Positions 46,527 through 59,316 of a stretch of 64,000 nt of DNA are shown here, piece by piece. Origin of the DNA: Botryosphaeria dothidea. Taxonomy: Eukaryota > Ascomycota > Dothideomycetes > Botryosphaeriales > Botryosphaeriaceae. Both the position numbers and the translations under genes were made by a program. Where the stretch lies: contig WWBZ02000002.1 of NCBI GenBank assembly GCA_011503125.2, forward strand, positions 992,001-1,056,000, given 5' to 3'. The stretch's first letter is position 1, and every line of letters starts with the position of its first letter. A model generated the notes under the pieces. It did no database searches and was not told the DNA's origin. It was given only the letters and a program-made list of their open reading frames with translations.

Positions 46527-48095
46527 GTTGCGGGTGCGGGCAAAAAGCCCCAAAAAACTTAAAGGCCACTGACGAGGAAATGAGTCGCCTCGAGCTGCCG
46601 TGTGCGACGGAAGGAGCAGCGGAAGATGTGCGTCAGAGGGTAACAGAGACGCAGATGCGCAGGACGGAGTAGGGATTGACGAGGCGGCAGCCGCCCTCCA
46701 CCACATGCACACACGCGCAGCAGCGCTCTCACACACATGCTCACGCGCATCATCCCTCGCCCTCAGCCATTCTCCATGATCCCCGCTGTCGGCCCATCCA
46801 TCGCGTTGGTGTCGGCAAAGGAACAGACTACTCCTAGTGGCCGCGAAAGAGGCCAAAAGAACCGGCTGTTGACAAGGAAGGCAGCGTCGCTTACGCCGGT
46901 GATCCTCCGCATGGACTGGGCTTCGCTGCTCGGACCGGAGAGGATTCGAAGCCTGTCCCTGCGTGCCGATACACACGCACACAACGCACGGCATGATTGC
47001 GCGGGCGACGGCACCGTGCCGCCGGCCTTGCGTACGCGATAGAGGGACGGTGATGATGATTAGAATGAGGTGGTCGTAGCACCTGCTGAGTCCTTGCCGT
47101 TTTTTGATGATCGTGAGCGTTCGCGCCAGGTTCCCGTTGCAACGCACGCTACGGGGGTGCCGTCAGTGGCCGCCCAGCACCGCCACTCCGCCGCACTATT
47201 GAAAATTGGAAGATCTCAAAAGCGTGGCAGAATCAGACGCAAGCGAGGTCAGAGAAGGTCTCTCTGCGGCATTGACGTTGGTGATGTCGGTTTTGCGCGC
47301 TTACGAGACGACGGCGGCCGCATCGGGAGCTTCCTCTGCCCTCGTGGTATTGTAGCATTCCGCTCGACCACCAGTTTGACTTCTTCCAGAACTCCACAGT
47401 GCAGACGGTCGTGATTCGGTGGTTCTGGTTGGGCCGAGCGACGGGCGGAAGGCGGAGACACCGAGTCAATACTTTGCGGCACCCCTCACTTCTCTGCTGC
47501 TCCTTCACTTCTCATTGCTGCGTCGTCTCGTTCCCCTGGGGTTGAGTGCCCGCTTGCCCCTCCCGAGCCGGGCCGGTTCCAACTGATTTGATTCGAAGCT
47601 TGTATGCTTAAAACCAACCCCCCTCTCGGCTGAGATAGCCGGCGAGTGCAAGTGGCCAGCCAGCAAGTGCCGTCATGTGCCGGGTCGGTCTTGCTTAGAA
47701 ATGCTTGGTAGATAGAACAAGACGACCTGAGGGAGAAGAAAGCGGGGATGGTACGACTATGATGGAATGTGTTTCTGCCTCTGACTTGCGCATCGATCAG
47801 GAGGTAGCCAACCAGCGCACCGGCCGGGAAAATGAAAAACGCTGAGTGGCCGGCGGCTGGCCCACTCGGGAAGGAAAACCAAAACGAAACAATAAAAAAA
47901 TGATAAATCAAAAGAACTATAACAGCGGCCAGCTCCGACGATGTGGGCGCATGAAGGCGATGGGGACAAGACCACGCAGCGGAGGCTTCATGTCATTCGA
48001 CAGCGCGCGCGAGAGACGGCGGGGAGCAAAACGAAACGCTTTCTGAAACGGAAGTCGAGTTGGCTGGTGGACGGGTATGGGGTTGCGGCGACGAA

Positions 48096-48114
48096 GCGTA
48101 GCGTAGCGTAGCGT
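48096..48114. repeat. (GCGTA)n short tandem repeat
   Basis: Almost four units of the pentamer GCGTA. Confidence 0.9.
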
Positions 48115-51100
48115 GTTGTGGGTGGCTCCTGCGCCTGAGCGCTATAGACGTGGATCTGCAGGCGGGCCCCAGCCGTCTTGCGACTGCCCGTTTCTGACAC
48201 GGGCACGGCAGACGAGGTCCGGGGGAGGCCGCAGTATTGGCCGGGCGGAGCGCCCCCAGCGCTGCCGGCATGTTCCCTGCCAGCAGACTGCGCTGGCCGG
48301 TTTGGGCGGGCGCGACGGGCATTCGGGGCAAGCGAGGTGAGAGGGCAGGCTGCATCGGCGGGGGGCGGTATAGTGCTCGAGGGACGAAGTGCCGACGCCG
48401 TTGTCAGGACATGTTGGAGGCTTAAGATGCGATCATAAGGCGGCAATGGGAAAGCAAAGAGGAAAGGGGGACGTTGGCCGTGACGGGGCCTGAGCGGAAG
48501 GAACGCCCAGGCACACGCGCCGCCGCAGACCCCCGACCTCCATCACTGCTTGAAGATGCCGCCTGGGCGTACGCGATGCTCGGAGACACGGGTCAGCGCG
48601 CAGCGCACGGCCGATGGGAAGCCGAGTACGACCGCTCATGCCCGATGCTGGAGGTCCAAGTCTGGTGGAAGCTCAGCAAAATAGAGTGCTGCGCGCGTGT
48701 TGCGTCATTGCCAACGTCCTCCTCCAGCGCGCCTGACTCCGCAACCCGACCAATATAGAAACGCGCCGCCGCCGTCTGCCAGCATTTCAATGCGCCGTTC
48801 CCTCGCTTGCCGCGGAGCCAAAGCCAAAGCTCTCGCTAGCCATTGAAACCTCGTACACGCGAAAGAAACGCAGCGTTGCGGCGAGCATGAGCAGCGCCCT
48901 CACGCACACGCGCACGCGCCGAAAGACGACACAGCAGTCCTGGGCCATCCAGCTCACCGGTACCAGCAAAAAGCCGTTGCATGATGCCCGCCGGCCCGAC
49001 TCCAGCAACCTGCTTCCCCAAGGTGCGCGCGATCAGCCGTCTCCACTGCTGCCTATCTCAACGTACCTTGGCCCTTCCTCACCATCCTGAACGCTCAGGG
49101 GCTCGAGAGCAAACCTTCGAGACCGGTCGCCCCACCGCGGCCGGCAAGCGAGCGAATGCGTGCAACAGCTTGCGGCCCTGCGCTGGTCACCTGCACCGCG
49201 CCAGCGCCCGTTGAAGCGCCCTCCCTCCATGCGCGCCCGCGACCCACTGCCTGCCACGCTCGTTTGAAACTCGGCCGCCGCCAAACCCATCTGCTGCCCT
49301 AGCGCCATGCCAAAGCTGATTATGCCGAACGCCCTACTGCTATTTGCCGTGGGATTGGCGTGCTGATGCGCACTCTGGCCCATGGGCTGATTGTTAATGC
49401 CGTTTGACCGGCGGATGCAAAGCCTGCCCGATTCGACCGTGATGCGCCGGTCACGCCGCTGCCACTTCATGCGCGCCTGGCCCTGTCGATATTGCCTCGA
49501 CCCAGCCGGACCCTCCTTCTCCACCAAAACACCCTGGGCATGGAGCCTTACTGATATTGGATTCACAGCCAAGCTCGCATCATGCGCGCCCCCAACCTTC
49601 GCACCACAGCGGGGCGGGTAGCGGGCCGGCCGCCGGCGAGAGAGCCTGCGATGCCCGGCCAAGCCCTGCCTCAACACCGCGACAGGAAGCTTGAGACAGT
49701 GGTGAGGGAGGCGGTGAATGTGCGTCCTGTAGAGTCATGCGGAATCGCCCGATCTTGGAAACTCTGAGACGTGAGGAACCGGACCCTGCGCGAAAAACAA
49801 GACCGCGGCGTGCTTGTGACGTCTGCAAGCTTGTTGCAGGCGTCGCGCCCCATGCGCTGACGTCGCGCCCGGAGACCTGTTCTTCGACATCCACCAGAGC
49901 AGTCCAGACGCCATCCCTTGATCGTGCATCCTCGCGCAGACCCTACTCGACCGCGCTGTGGTTGCTGGCAGCAGAGTGACTCATTCCGGGCAGATTAGGT
50001 GAGTCTGATCATCGTCATTTCCCGGAGATCTCTGGTGCGAGGGTGGGCTAGCATCCACGTTCACATCCTCCACAGGGCTGTGATCAACCGGCTGGACCCA
50101 ATCGCCCATCCTGTCCCTTTGTGCAAATCCCCCTCATTGGCTTCCTGGATGTCCTAGGGCAACAGGGCTGACACCGCGACCATCGGACCATCTGAGCGCC
50201 GGGTCCATCGGAACGTGCGAGTGAGCGGTGAGAACAATTTTCCAGAGCATCGGGAAGGCGTTCGAGCGTGAAGAACTGAGAGCGGAGCAGCATTGGCCGA
50301 TCCAAATACATACTTCATCGACATTGGGGACGATGAGACGATGGTAGCAGCGACAGCTCACCGCCACACGGGCTTCTGAGGTCTTGGACGACCCAGCAGC
50401 CAGGAACCAGCTATACTGGGCCCACAGACATGCTGCGTGGACTTTCCTGCGAGAGCGGGGCGCGTTCGTGTGGTGAGTTCGAGGTCGAGGTTGGATGACG
50501 GTCGTCGCGCTCTGGGCGTCGGAGATTTTCTGTTGTTGCACCAGAAGAAACGCCGAATCTTCCCGCGTTCGTGCCCTGCGCTGAACCTCAACATCATGCA
50601 TTCAAGCACAGAACCGCCCTTTTACCCTCCTCAATCACACTGGGCCCGCCGAGAACCGTCGTCTATAGCATGGACGTGGGCGTGGCGAGATGCGCGCTGG
50701 AGGCTGTCATTTCGCAGGCAACTGAATGCCCTTCGACGTCACGCCGGTGAAGCGCCCGTGATGCCCTGAGCTTGCCTGCTGTCCACTGTACTGGAGCTTG
50801 ACCGGCGCGGTCGAGGCGAACAGGGCGACGCTGAACATCAGAACCCCGTGCTCCTTCGGTCCTATTCCGACGGCGAGTACGAGCGTCCCGCTGCAACGCT
50901 GTCGGACGATCCGTCTACACAAGCAGGCTAGACCTAGGTGTACAGTCAGCTGAAGGAAAATGGTTTCTAGCTGGCAGGATGCCCGTGCGTCAGCTGGATT
51001 GGTGTAGGGGAGGCGAAATTGCCTTGCGAGGCTATAGTGTTGGAGTTTGTAGAGAACAGATGAGAAAAGATTGACATCGAACGTACGACTGAAGGAGCTC

Positions 51101-54045
51101 TTCATTCACCATTCCTTGGTGTTTTGTTGTAGATTTCTCTAAGCTGGCGCCAAGTATTACGTTTCTCGGAGCAAGTCCCCAGTGCTTTTCGACATGGTCG
51201 CGACCAAAGGTCCTCTCGGACACCCGGAGAAGGCCAGTACATGGAATCCTACAGCGCCGGTGAGCAGCTGCTTTTTTTCTTGCTGGTCCAGAAGATGATT
51301 ATACTCTGAGTTGTTTCTGAACGGTTCAAACGAATTCGTACCTATGACCAGACTCCATGGCCGCTGATTCTCACTTATATACATCCACCACTTGACTGAG
51401 CTATAATTCGAGCGTGAGGCTTATACAGACAGGGCTCAATCATGATCCCGACGCTTGCCGTCCGACCGAGCTTGACGACCTCGTTTGTGCTCCTTACGCC
51501 TCCAATTCACCGGCTTTCTTCCTCTGGCGAGCGGTATCCACGGCCTCGGAGCTGGTTCCGGGCAATATTCTGCTTGTGTTATCGGTGTGCACAGTACCTT
51601 GCCGTCTATATTTCTCTTAAGATGACGACGTGGTATAGCTTTCACATATTATAGATCGTGTGTGGTGACGTTGTGATTCTGACACCACCAAGATGTTTCT
51701 GCTTGTTTTTGGCATATTGGGCGCCTGTAGTGTCTGTTATACATATCGCATGAATAACGCGGAATGCGACGGCTGTTGTTTGGGCTGACCAGGAGGAGCA
51801 GGTCATTCAGCGTCGTTGTGTATATAGAATGTCTTGCTTACCCACATAGGGTATAATGTCTGTACCACCTCCAAGATGTGTCCTCACCTTCTATGCTCCT
51901 AATCTGCATCTCCGCGAGCTCTGTCCTCATTACATGTGCCCACAGTCGGCTCTTGAACATGATGCATAGAGCCGTTGACCCTGCCGATAAGTTTTGCGAT
52001 GTGTTGCGAACCTGCCACGGGTCAAGCGGATGTGGCAACCGCCATGGTAGCCCGAAGCATCATCCTTCACTTCCAATTTACTATACTCTCAGCGACTCAC
52101 GAGCTGGAATTTCACTCGAAATCGAAGCAACATGAATTAGTCAGTGTGAGACAGCATTTGCGGATGTCAAATCCCTTATGAGTTCATGACTCCAGTGCTA
52201 AATTACCAGACGCTCGACTGTTCCATCAAAGCCGAACCAACACCGTCGATAGCTTCAGTAAGTCACCGTGAGGCCTACCGTACTATTCATCTTGAGCGCC
52301 TAGGTCGAGCACGATCTCCATAACGCCCTCCCAAACAACGAGTCGTACGGTCCTTCATTCCGGTTCTGTCATTTCACCACTTCGGAAAGAACGCCGCCAA
52401 TATTCCTGCGACCTGCGACGTGGTCCCCATCGTGTGACGAGACCAAATACGCTGCCCGAGAGATCCGCTTCCCTTCCCTCGCCGTTGTCCTCATCTCCGC
52501 CTCCGCCTCCAACGCCTTGTCCACAGGACCATATCATCGGGTGGCATAACGAGCATTGGTGACTAGGCGGAGGGCGACAATGGTCGGAGTGGGGAAACGG
52601 CGCACGAAAAAGGAGGCGCGAGACCCAGTGTTTAGAGCCTGGAAATGCCTGAGGATCGCCAGGGACGCCTGAGGACCGGTTTTCTGGAAAGGGCACCGGA
52701 GTCTCTCTCTGCCGAGTGCCGTAGGCCTTTTAGCTGAGGGTGGAGAGCGCAGGTGGTGCGGTGACGGGCGGCGGTGGACATAGCTTCAAAACAGGAAGCG
52801 GTCTATCAGGGGGCCCGTGATCAGCAGCACTATTCTGTCGCACTCGCCTGAGGCTCTTGGTGCTCCGTTGAACGGCGATCGTCCGGCAGGTCCCCGTATT
52901 CCACCAAAATACACAGCAACGCAGAATTCGAGAGAGAAATTTGGGTATGCGAAACGGGGACCACAGATACCGGAAGCAGACATCCGAGTTCGGGCAAACG
53001 GCCAGTTCTCTCTTCGAGTCACATGCGGGAAAGACGTCATGCTCACCAAAAGGAGAGAGTACACTCCGGCAATACCTTCCAGCTGACAGGAAGGTGGTCG
53101 CCACCGAAGGGCGACCCTGGTCGGGGTCTTAATCCGGATATTATTACAGGAATCACGAATAACGGCTGGACTCACGACTGGCTGCAAAGTTTTCCCCCCA
53201 GCGCCGCACACCATGTGGACCCTTGCCCCTGTGCCATTAGATCCTAATGGAACGCTTTCGATGTAAGTGTGTTCTGGGACAGTGGTGTGGTGGCAGGCCT
53301 GCATGCTAATACCCACTTCCGGATTGGTGCAAGTGGAGAGAACAAGCAGCCACCCCATCATCGATTTTCGATGCCCACAGCTACCAGTCACCCTGCAGCA
53401 CACAGAAGCTGCAGCACAGGCCTGACAGTCTCGCGGTTCAAGCTTTCCAATCAAGAATCCATTGGGCAAGCATCGGCGGGCATCAGTGGCACGATACGAC
53501 AGGGCACTAGCGAATTCCGCTTTTAGCCAAAAATGCCTCATCAAAATTTCGAAGTCACTTCAAAATTGGAAGGGCGGAAGGAGCCGGAAACAGTCTCAAA
53601 AGGCATCAAAGAATAATCTATCATTGCGATATACAAGGACTGGCTTCGCAATTCCTCTGCTTGTTTCTGCCCCACGGAACCTGTCACTTTTCAGGCAAAG
53701 AAAGAAAACGATAGACATGAGTGTCGAAGCCAAAGGATCAAATGAAGGATGAAGACGAGAAAGTTGCATGATTGAAACTTTCCCAAGTGTTGTGGATCAT
53801 GATGTTGCTAACAGCACGTCTCAGGGCATCGAATGTCTCCCGTGAGCCTATCAAGTCTTGTACCAAATCTTCTCGAGAGGATGTCGCTGTCATCCCGGAC
53901 CGTCTTTTCGTACCACATATTGCAACTCTTGCACCAACATCCTTTTGCCCAAACAGGACATCGGGCCGATGAAGTGGCTAGAACACCCTATGCTCTTCAA
54001 GGGGTTGCAGATCTGAAGGACTTCAGTGTCTTCTCACGAGCATAA

Positions 54046-54840
54046 TTACTCAGCATGCAGCAATACTCTTGCATGCTCGTGTTTCGAATGCTCGAAAAGC
54101 CCCTGGAGCTTATGCGCAAGCAGGGTACCTTGCAGTCCCTTCACGCTTAAGGTGTTCTGGGCCTTGTTAAATGGCACCACTTCGGTTGACTGCCGTGGCG
54201 TGAGCACCAAACAACGTACGTTGCCCACTTGTTGTAGTGCTGGCCTGGAATCTCTTCAGGGAAAGCCTTCTCACGTAGAGATGTGGGCGCTTTGTCCATA
54301 TCATGCTTGACATCAGCTAGAAAGAGATTCTCTGAGGGTTGCCGAGCATAGCTGTAATAGCTGACCGGCTGCTTGTGAGTATCTATCTAAGAGAAAGGAA
54401 CAAGTGCCCGGGATATTGGGATATCAAGTTGTGCACCAACACTGGACCTCTCGGAACACCTTTGGTAGACAATTTAAACGTTCAGCTAAAGTCAATTACT
54501 GCTGATGCCCACAAGACGTCGTTCCGGACCCTCTAGCGTATCAATCAGGATGCAAAGACAATGAAGGAATTCTTTCGGATATAGATGTTTAAAGAATCGT
54601 TTGACACTTACGTCATTGCTACCGCCCCAAGTCAACACCGGTGTTTAGAAGATGATCGTGCTGTTGCTAAAGCGAACTGTCTGACCATCCCATACTCGCT
54701 GTATGGTCCTAAATGAAACGGTTAGGAAGTTGCAGCCATTGCTCAGACGAAAGAAACACATGTGGGTTCCATTGGAACTGGTTCACTGAGCACTTCCTAA
54801 GCAGTACAGGCACAACATGACAACTAGTGGCATCGGACAG
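54046..54840 (-). pseudogene. Decayed protein-coding blocks of unknown family
   Basis: On the minus strand several adjacent stretches read like protein but in different frames, with stops between them: NPHVFLSSEQWLQLPNRF (ending 54709), IQRVWDGQTVRFSNSTIIF then a stop then TPVLTWGGSND followed by GTAAGT (about 54611-54708), LIDTLEGPERRLVGISSN (about 54492-54545), YSYARQPSENLFLADVKHDM and HYNKWATYVVW (54147-54372), and a block with TLSVKGLQGTLLAHKLQGLF (54046-54228). Gaps between blocks are partly too short for introns. I cannot name the family. The simplest reading is one gene broken by frameshifts and stops; a multi-intron live gene is less likely. Confidence 0.35.
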
Positions 54841-55563
54841 AACATGGTGCAAAGAAGGCAAGTCACTTCGTGCACAAAAGAATAGACGAGATAAACCCGC
54901 AATATAAACCAATGAGGAAACTCCATCAACCTTTGAGCACTCTGGAAACACTTTCTTCCCTAGGAGAAGAAGATGGATATTCTTCCCAGCACGGGAATAA
55001 AGTTTATCATACAACCTTGGAATCGAGAAAACGCAAAAAAGAGCAGAGAACCTCCCCCATTTCCCACAACCAAGGGAAATTGTAAGACAGTCCCAGTCCT
55101 ATCCCAATAAAAGAAGAAAGAACAAAGAACCAACCAAGGGACAAAGTCTCCTCCAATTTCTCCAGTGTCGAGTCTCGATGTAATGATCATGCAGATTCAG
55201 GAGATTCGTAGTCCGCACTGGACAAAAGAATTCCTGATGCAAGAAAGGAGCAGAGAAAAAGAGATCTGCCGTGACGCCATTCCTATACGGTTTCCTGTAG
55301 ACCAGCCATTCACTCCAACCGAAAGACGCCTTTCGAAGCTGCCAGCTTCTTTTCGCCGAAATAATGAACAAGCAGGAAAAGGGAGAAAAGCGGGGGAAAT
55401 TCCTGGATGCAAAATATCCTGGACGTCTGGTACTGCACAACATTATCAAAACAAAACTTCTTGACTCCTGGCTTCTCTTAAGAGTAGATGAGGTAGCGAA
55501 ATCTGAGCTTCGCAAGCAAGAGTGAGCTTCACATAGCGATTGCATGGAAGATTTCGCTCCTCT

Positions 55564-58500
55564 CTAACGCCACGCACTCTTCGCCTCGCCCCTCAGGCTG
55601 CCGCCAGCACCCGCACGAGCAGCACCACCAAGTCTCAATGCCTGACCAGCCGCGAGACCACCAACACCGGCACGGCCCCTGTCTTCGCTCAGCGTAACGC
55701 GGCGAGCGCCAGTGATGGGTGCGCCGCCCTTGGTAATGGAAGTGCGACGGGCATGGCCGCTGGGCGGGCTTTTAATGTGATTGCGGTTACCAAGGCGAGC
55801 AGATCCAGTGCTGCCATGGACCTTGTGGTGGCCAAGCATAGCGGTACGGTCACCGATCGAGTTGCGCTTGATGGCTGTGCGAATCTTGCGAGCAGCATTG
55901 TGGTCATCACCGGCGCTAACAGCATTGAGCCACGACTGCTCATCATCTGAAGAAGAGCCGCTAGCCTTGTCGGAGTCATTGGGAGTCGCCTCTGACGACG
56001 AGGGGATGTTGGACGAGGAGACATGTAAAGGCGAACGCCCCCGCGTCTTGTTGAGCTCCAGCTCCCGTAGCGGAGAAGACTCGCGCTCAGAATCTGAAGA
56101 GAACGCCGGAAGAAGCGAGGGCGAGGACGGCTTCTTCGAGAGGAAGCCTGTTTGGAACCGACCGTTGGCTCGGACTGGTTTAACTTCAAGGGAGGCAACA
56201 TTCGGCGGGGCGGGAATGGGTGATGAATCCAGGCCATCAGCCAGAGAAGGAATACCAGTAGCACGAGGTGCCTTCTCGGCAGATGATCCGAGCGGAGGAG
56301 TGTAGTCAAGAGCCTGTGGAGTGGCCTGGAACTCCACAAGAGCACCATCGTCGGTGTCATCCCTCCAGCGCACGCCGCGCTTCGCGTGCTTGCTGGGCGA
56401 CTTCTTAGGAGTGACTTTGAGACCCTTCCGGGGCGCATTGTATTTGCGCCTGCGAGGTGAGGCCATCGATTTGGCAGGAGAAGAATAGGCATTCTCCCAG
56501 ACAGGCACGGGCAGCTTCATCGGTGAAGGTGCCATCAGCCTGACGGGGTTTCTTCTCTTGGGCGTCCCACGGCTGGTGGGCGGGAAGGCCTCTATGACTG
56601 GAAGGCCACCCTCTGGCTTGATGACTTGTGAAGCAGCTTCAGAACAGTTGTTGACCAGCTTGCCCAACATTTCCTTTGCACAGCGGACAGCCTCCTCCTC
56701 GTCCATGACCATGATCTGGCCAAGGATTGCGACCACCTCGAAATGAGCCTGCAGCAGCATCTGTACGACTGCTGCATCTCCTCCTCTCTCCTGGTCCAGA
56801 ACAGCGGCGTAGGTTTCCCTGTCGGCGTTGGCTCGCAGAAGTTCAGCCTCCCTCATGAGGCTCGCTACATCAGCACCACAGTTGGCCGAGTCAGCTTCCT
56901 TCAGCTGACGGATGCCAATCTGAAGAGCGCCGTCAACAGCACGATCCCAATTGTTCTTCGAAAGCCGTTGATGGAAGTGTTGACGTGTGTTCTCCAGCTC
57001 TGCTTGGATTCCCAGAGCTGTCTTACGCATGGCAACGAAACTCTTGGGCGCCTCCTCATCCTCCCTTTGCTCGCACACGGTATCGAATCCAGCAATCCAC
57101 GCCGAAATCAGTGAAACGCGTCTCTCGACCTGCTTCAGTTTTTTCATGGTATTCACACGGTCCTGTCTTTCGGCCGACGCATTTTCGTAGGCGGAGCGGA
57201 TCCTCATAATGCCTTCCTTTGCGACGCTGTCTCTCTTCTCGCTCTGTTTCTTGAATTTGACGAATGCGCTTCCTTCGAGGTCCTTCATCTTTGCTTGCAA
57301 CTCGTCAATCAGCTGTCTCTGCTCGTCGATCTTCTTCAGGTAGTCCTTCACATGGCGGTTGACATTGTAGATGTTCTTCGTAACCTTCGTCTGGATGTTC
57401 TTCGCGCGGTTCGCATAGCGGAGGGTATTTTGCGACTCGTCGTAGTGCGCGCTAGAAGGACTAACGCATACAATCATCACAGTCTTGCAGTTACCGCCGA
57501 GAGAAAATTTGAGAAGCCTGGTAAGCTTCGAGTTGCGGTAAGGTACGTGATTTTTCTTGCGGGGATCACATAGAGCGTTGATGCAGCTGCCCAGAGCGAG
57601 AAGGGACTTGTTGATGTTGGCACCCTCAACCAGCCTCTCGCCGCGGTTCTTGGTTGCGCTGGCACGCTCACTGCCAGCCAGGTCGATGATGCTCAGAGTA
57701 GCCATAGTGTGAGGTTCGTTGACGGAGGCATTGCGATCTTTTGAAGCCACATTGATCTGGAGAACGGCGTGCGAGCGAGAGGAGGTGGCGTTCGCTTCGG
57801 TGGGAGACATAGTCCTGTTCTGGTTTCCGCGGACGAGCATTTCCATGACTTCTTCAACCTGCCGTCGGTTAGATCTGAGCAACGAAGCAGGAATCTCATA
57901 CTCACGTTCTTCGGAGCATGGCTCGACAGTCCCGAGACAGAAACAGCCTGATTAGCATCCTCGCGTAAGGTCAGGCCGGCTTTGCTACCGCCAGGGACCA
58001 GGAGATCCCGAATTGTCTCGTTATAGATCTCAAGATATGACAGTGTAATTTCCGTGGACTTCGTCTCTTGTAGATCTGCGATGCGTTCGAAGAGCTCCTG
58101 CATAGTCAGGAAAATGATACCCGGCTGCTGCGGTGTGCCCCTACCCCAGAATCAGTGTGCATTTCTACAGTATCGTGTTGGCTCTTCCCACGTACGTGAT
58201 AGTGTGCGTCTTTCCACATCCTGTGGCACCGTATGCAAAAACGGTGGCATTGTAGCCTTCCAGCACGTTGTCCAGCAGCGGTTTGGTGGTGCCCTCATAG
58301 ACGTCGCCTTGGGTGGTGTTATCGTCGAAGACCTTGTCGAAAGCGAAGGTTTGGTCTTTTGTTTTCTTGCCGTTGGGCACGACAGAGCGGGAGAAACGGG
58401 TCACTGGGTTGCTCTCGGGTGGGTCGAAGACTCTTTGCAACAGGTGGTGGTGAGCATTGCAGATCGCTCTACAAACGAGGTCGCACAGGGGCAGCGTTGA

Positions 58501-58699
58501 CTTACAGACAGCGGTCGTCGATGACTCTAATGACAGAACGCAGGCCTTTGGAGTGGAGCTTCGGGGTGGGCACGGCAGCCAGGGAGCCGTCGCCCAGGAA
58601 GACGGGGCCATCGTCGTTCTTGACCAGTTGGGCGGCCTCGCGGATGGTGAAGGGCCGCACGCGGACGGCGACGGAGATGGAGGATTCGCCGTCGGCCAT
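55564..58699 (-). CDS. KIP3: Kinesin-8 motor protein
   Basis: Exons 58699-58506, 58432-58196, 58140-57906 and 57858-55564 (introns 73, 55 and 47 bp) give 986 residues. The N-terminal motor (~7-370) has VAVRVRPF, P-loop GATGCGKT (133-140) followed by HTITGTPQQPG, switch I NATSSRSH (245-252), switch II DLAGSE (281-286), and [20 protein letters not shown]. All nucleotide-binding residues are present. The P-loop context, [16 protein letters not shown] and the neck after [13 protein letters not shown] mark the kinesin-8 (Kip3/Klp5-6/KIF18) class: plus-end motors that promote microtubule shortening and control spindle length and nuclear position. A coiled coil (~385-430, [20 protein letters not shown]) and a helical region follow; the tail (~600-986) is disordered, basic and Ser-rich, with [13 protein letters not shown] as a likely nuclear or microtubule-binding patch. 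Confidence 0.95.
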
Positions 58700-59316
58700 G
58701 GTGTGGGAGTGCTGGAGCGGCGTGGTGGTGTGCAGCTCGCAGCTCGCAGTCCGGAGGTGGAGGTGGCTTCAGTGGTCCCCCGTCGTTAGGTGCTGTGCCC
58801 CGGACTTCGGAGTCGTTCCTGCTGTGCAGGTTTGTTTACACACAATGGCCTGTGCGGCTGACTTAAGCCGCTGCCAGCCCTGATTGGGTGGGCGGCCTCG
58901 CGCCCGGGCCCTGACACGTCGATTGGGCCGTGACACTTAGCAACCGCAGACCGCAAAATCATTCTCCCTCGGACGAATTATACTTCAACTCTCTCCACAA
59001 AAAGCGCATTGTGAGATACGTTCGACCTGTTCGGTATTTGCATTGCTACCTCTTCGAAACCCAAGTTACGCTGACCTAAAGCGCTAGACGTCTCCCTCGA
59101 AGTTGGCCATACAGCTTGGTATACGCGAGTGTTACGTACTGAGGTGTTGGGTATCCTAGTACAGAAGTCTTACGGTGTGAGCTTCCATCTTCTATGTCGC
59201 TCCTAGCTGTCGCGATGATCTTTCCGCCCCGCGACAGCGCATGTTTTCCCATCCCCTACTCGCGGAAACCCCACAGGGCATCCTGAAGCTCTTCTGGTCT
59301 TCATTAACTCCGCGAT
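58700..59316. other. Intergenic upstream of the kinesin gene
   Basis: 617 bp holding the kinesin-8 promoter. The bases at 58967-58987 carry a GAAGTAT..TTCGTCC variant (minus strand) of a motif seen at 18919 and 34773. Confidence 0.5.

Larger units (their letters stand above)
42438..55563. other. 13.1 kb gene-poor region
   Basis: The first ~600 bp look like the 3' UTR of the Myb gene, with (ATC)n runs. Beyond that I see no intact gene. Present are several microsatellites, an alternating purine-pyrimidine tract (44006-44028), a TATA-like box at 44115, frames of 240, 214 and 252 codons that lack recognisable domains, and coding-like blocks in clashing frames on the minus strand at 54046-54840 that suggest a decayed gene. 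Confidence 0.5.

Noticed and set aside
46425..47147. 240-codon minus frame
   Set aside because: Contains a poly-Pro run from the (GGC)n repeat, Cys/Arg clusters and no natural motif; treated as non-coding.
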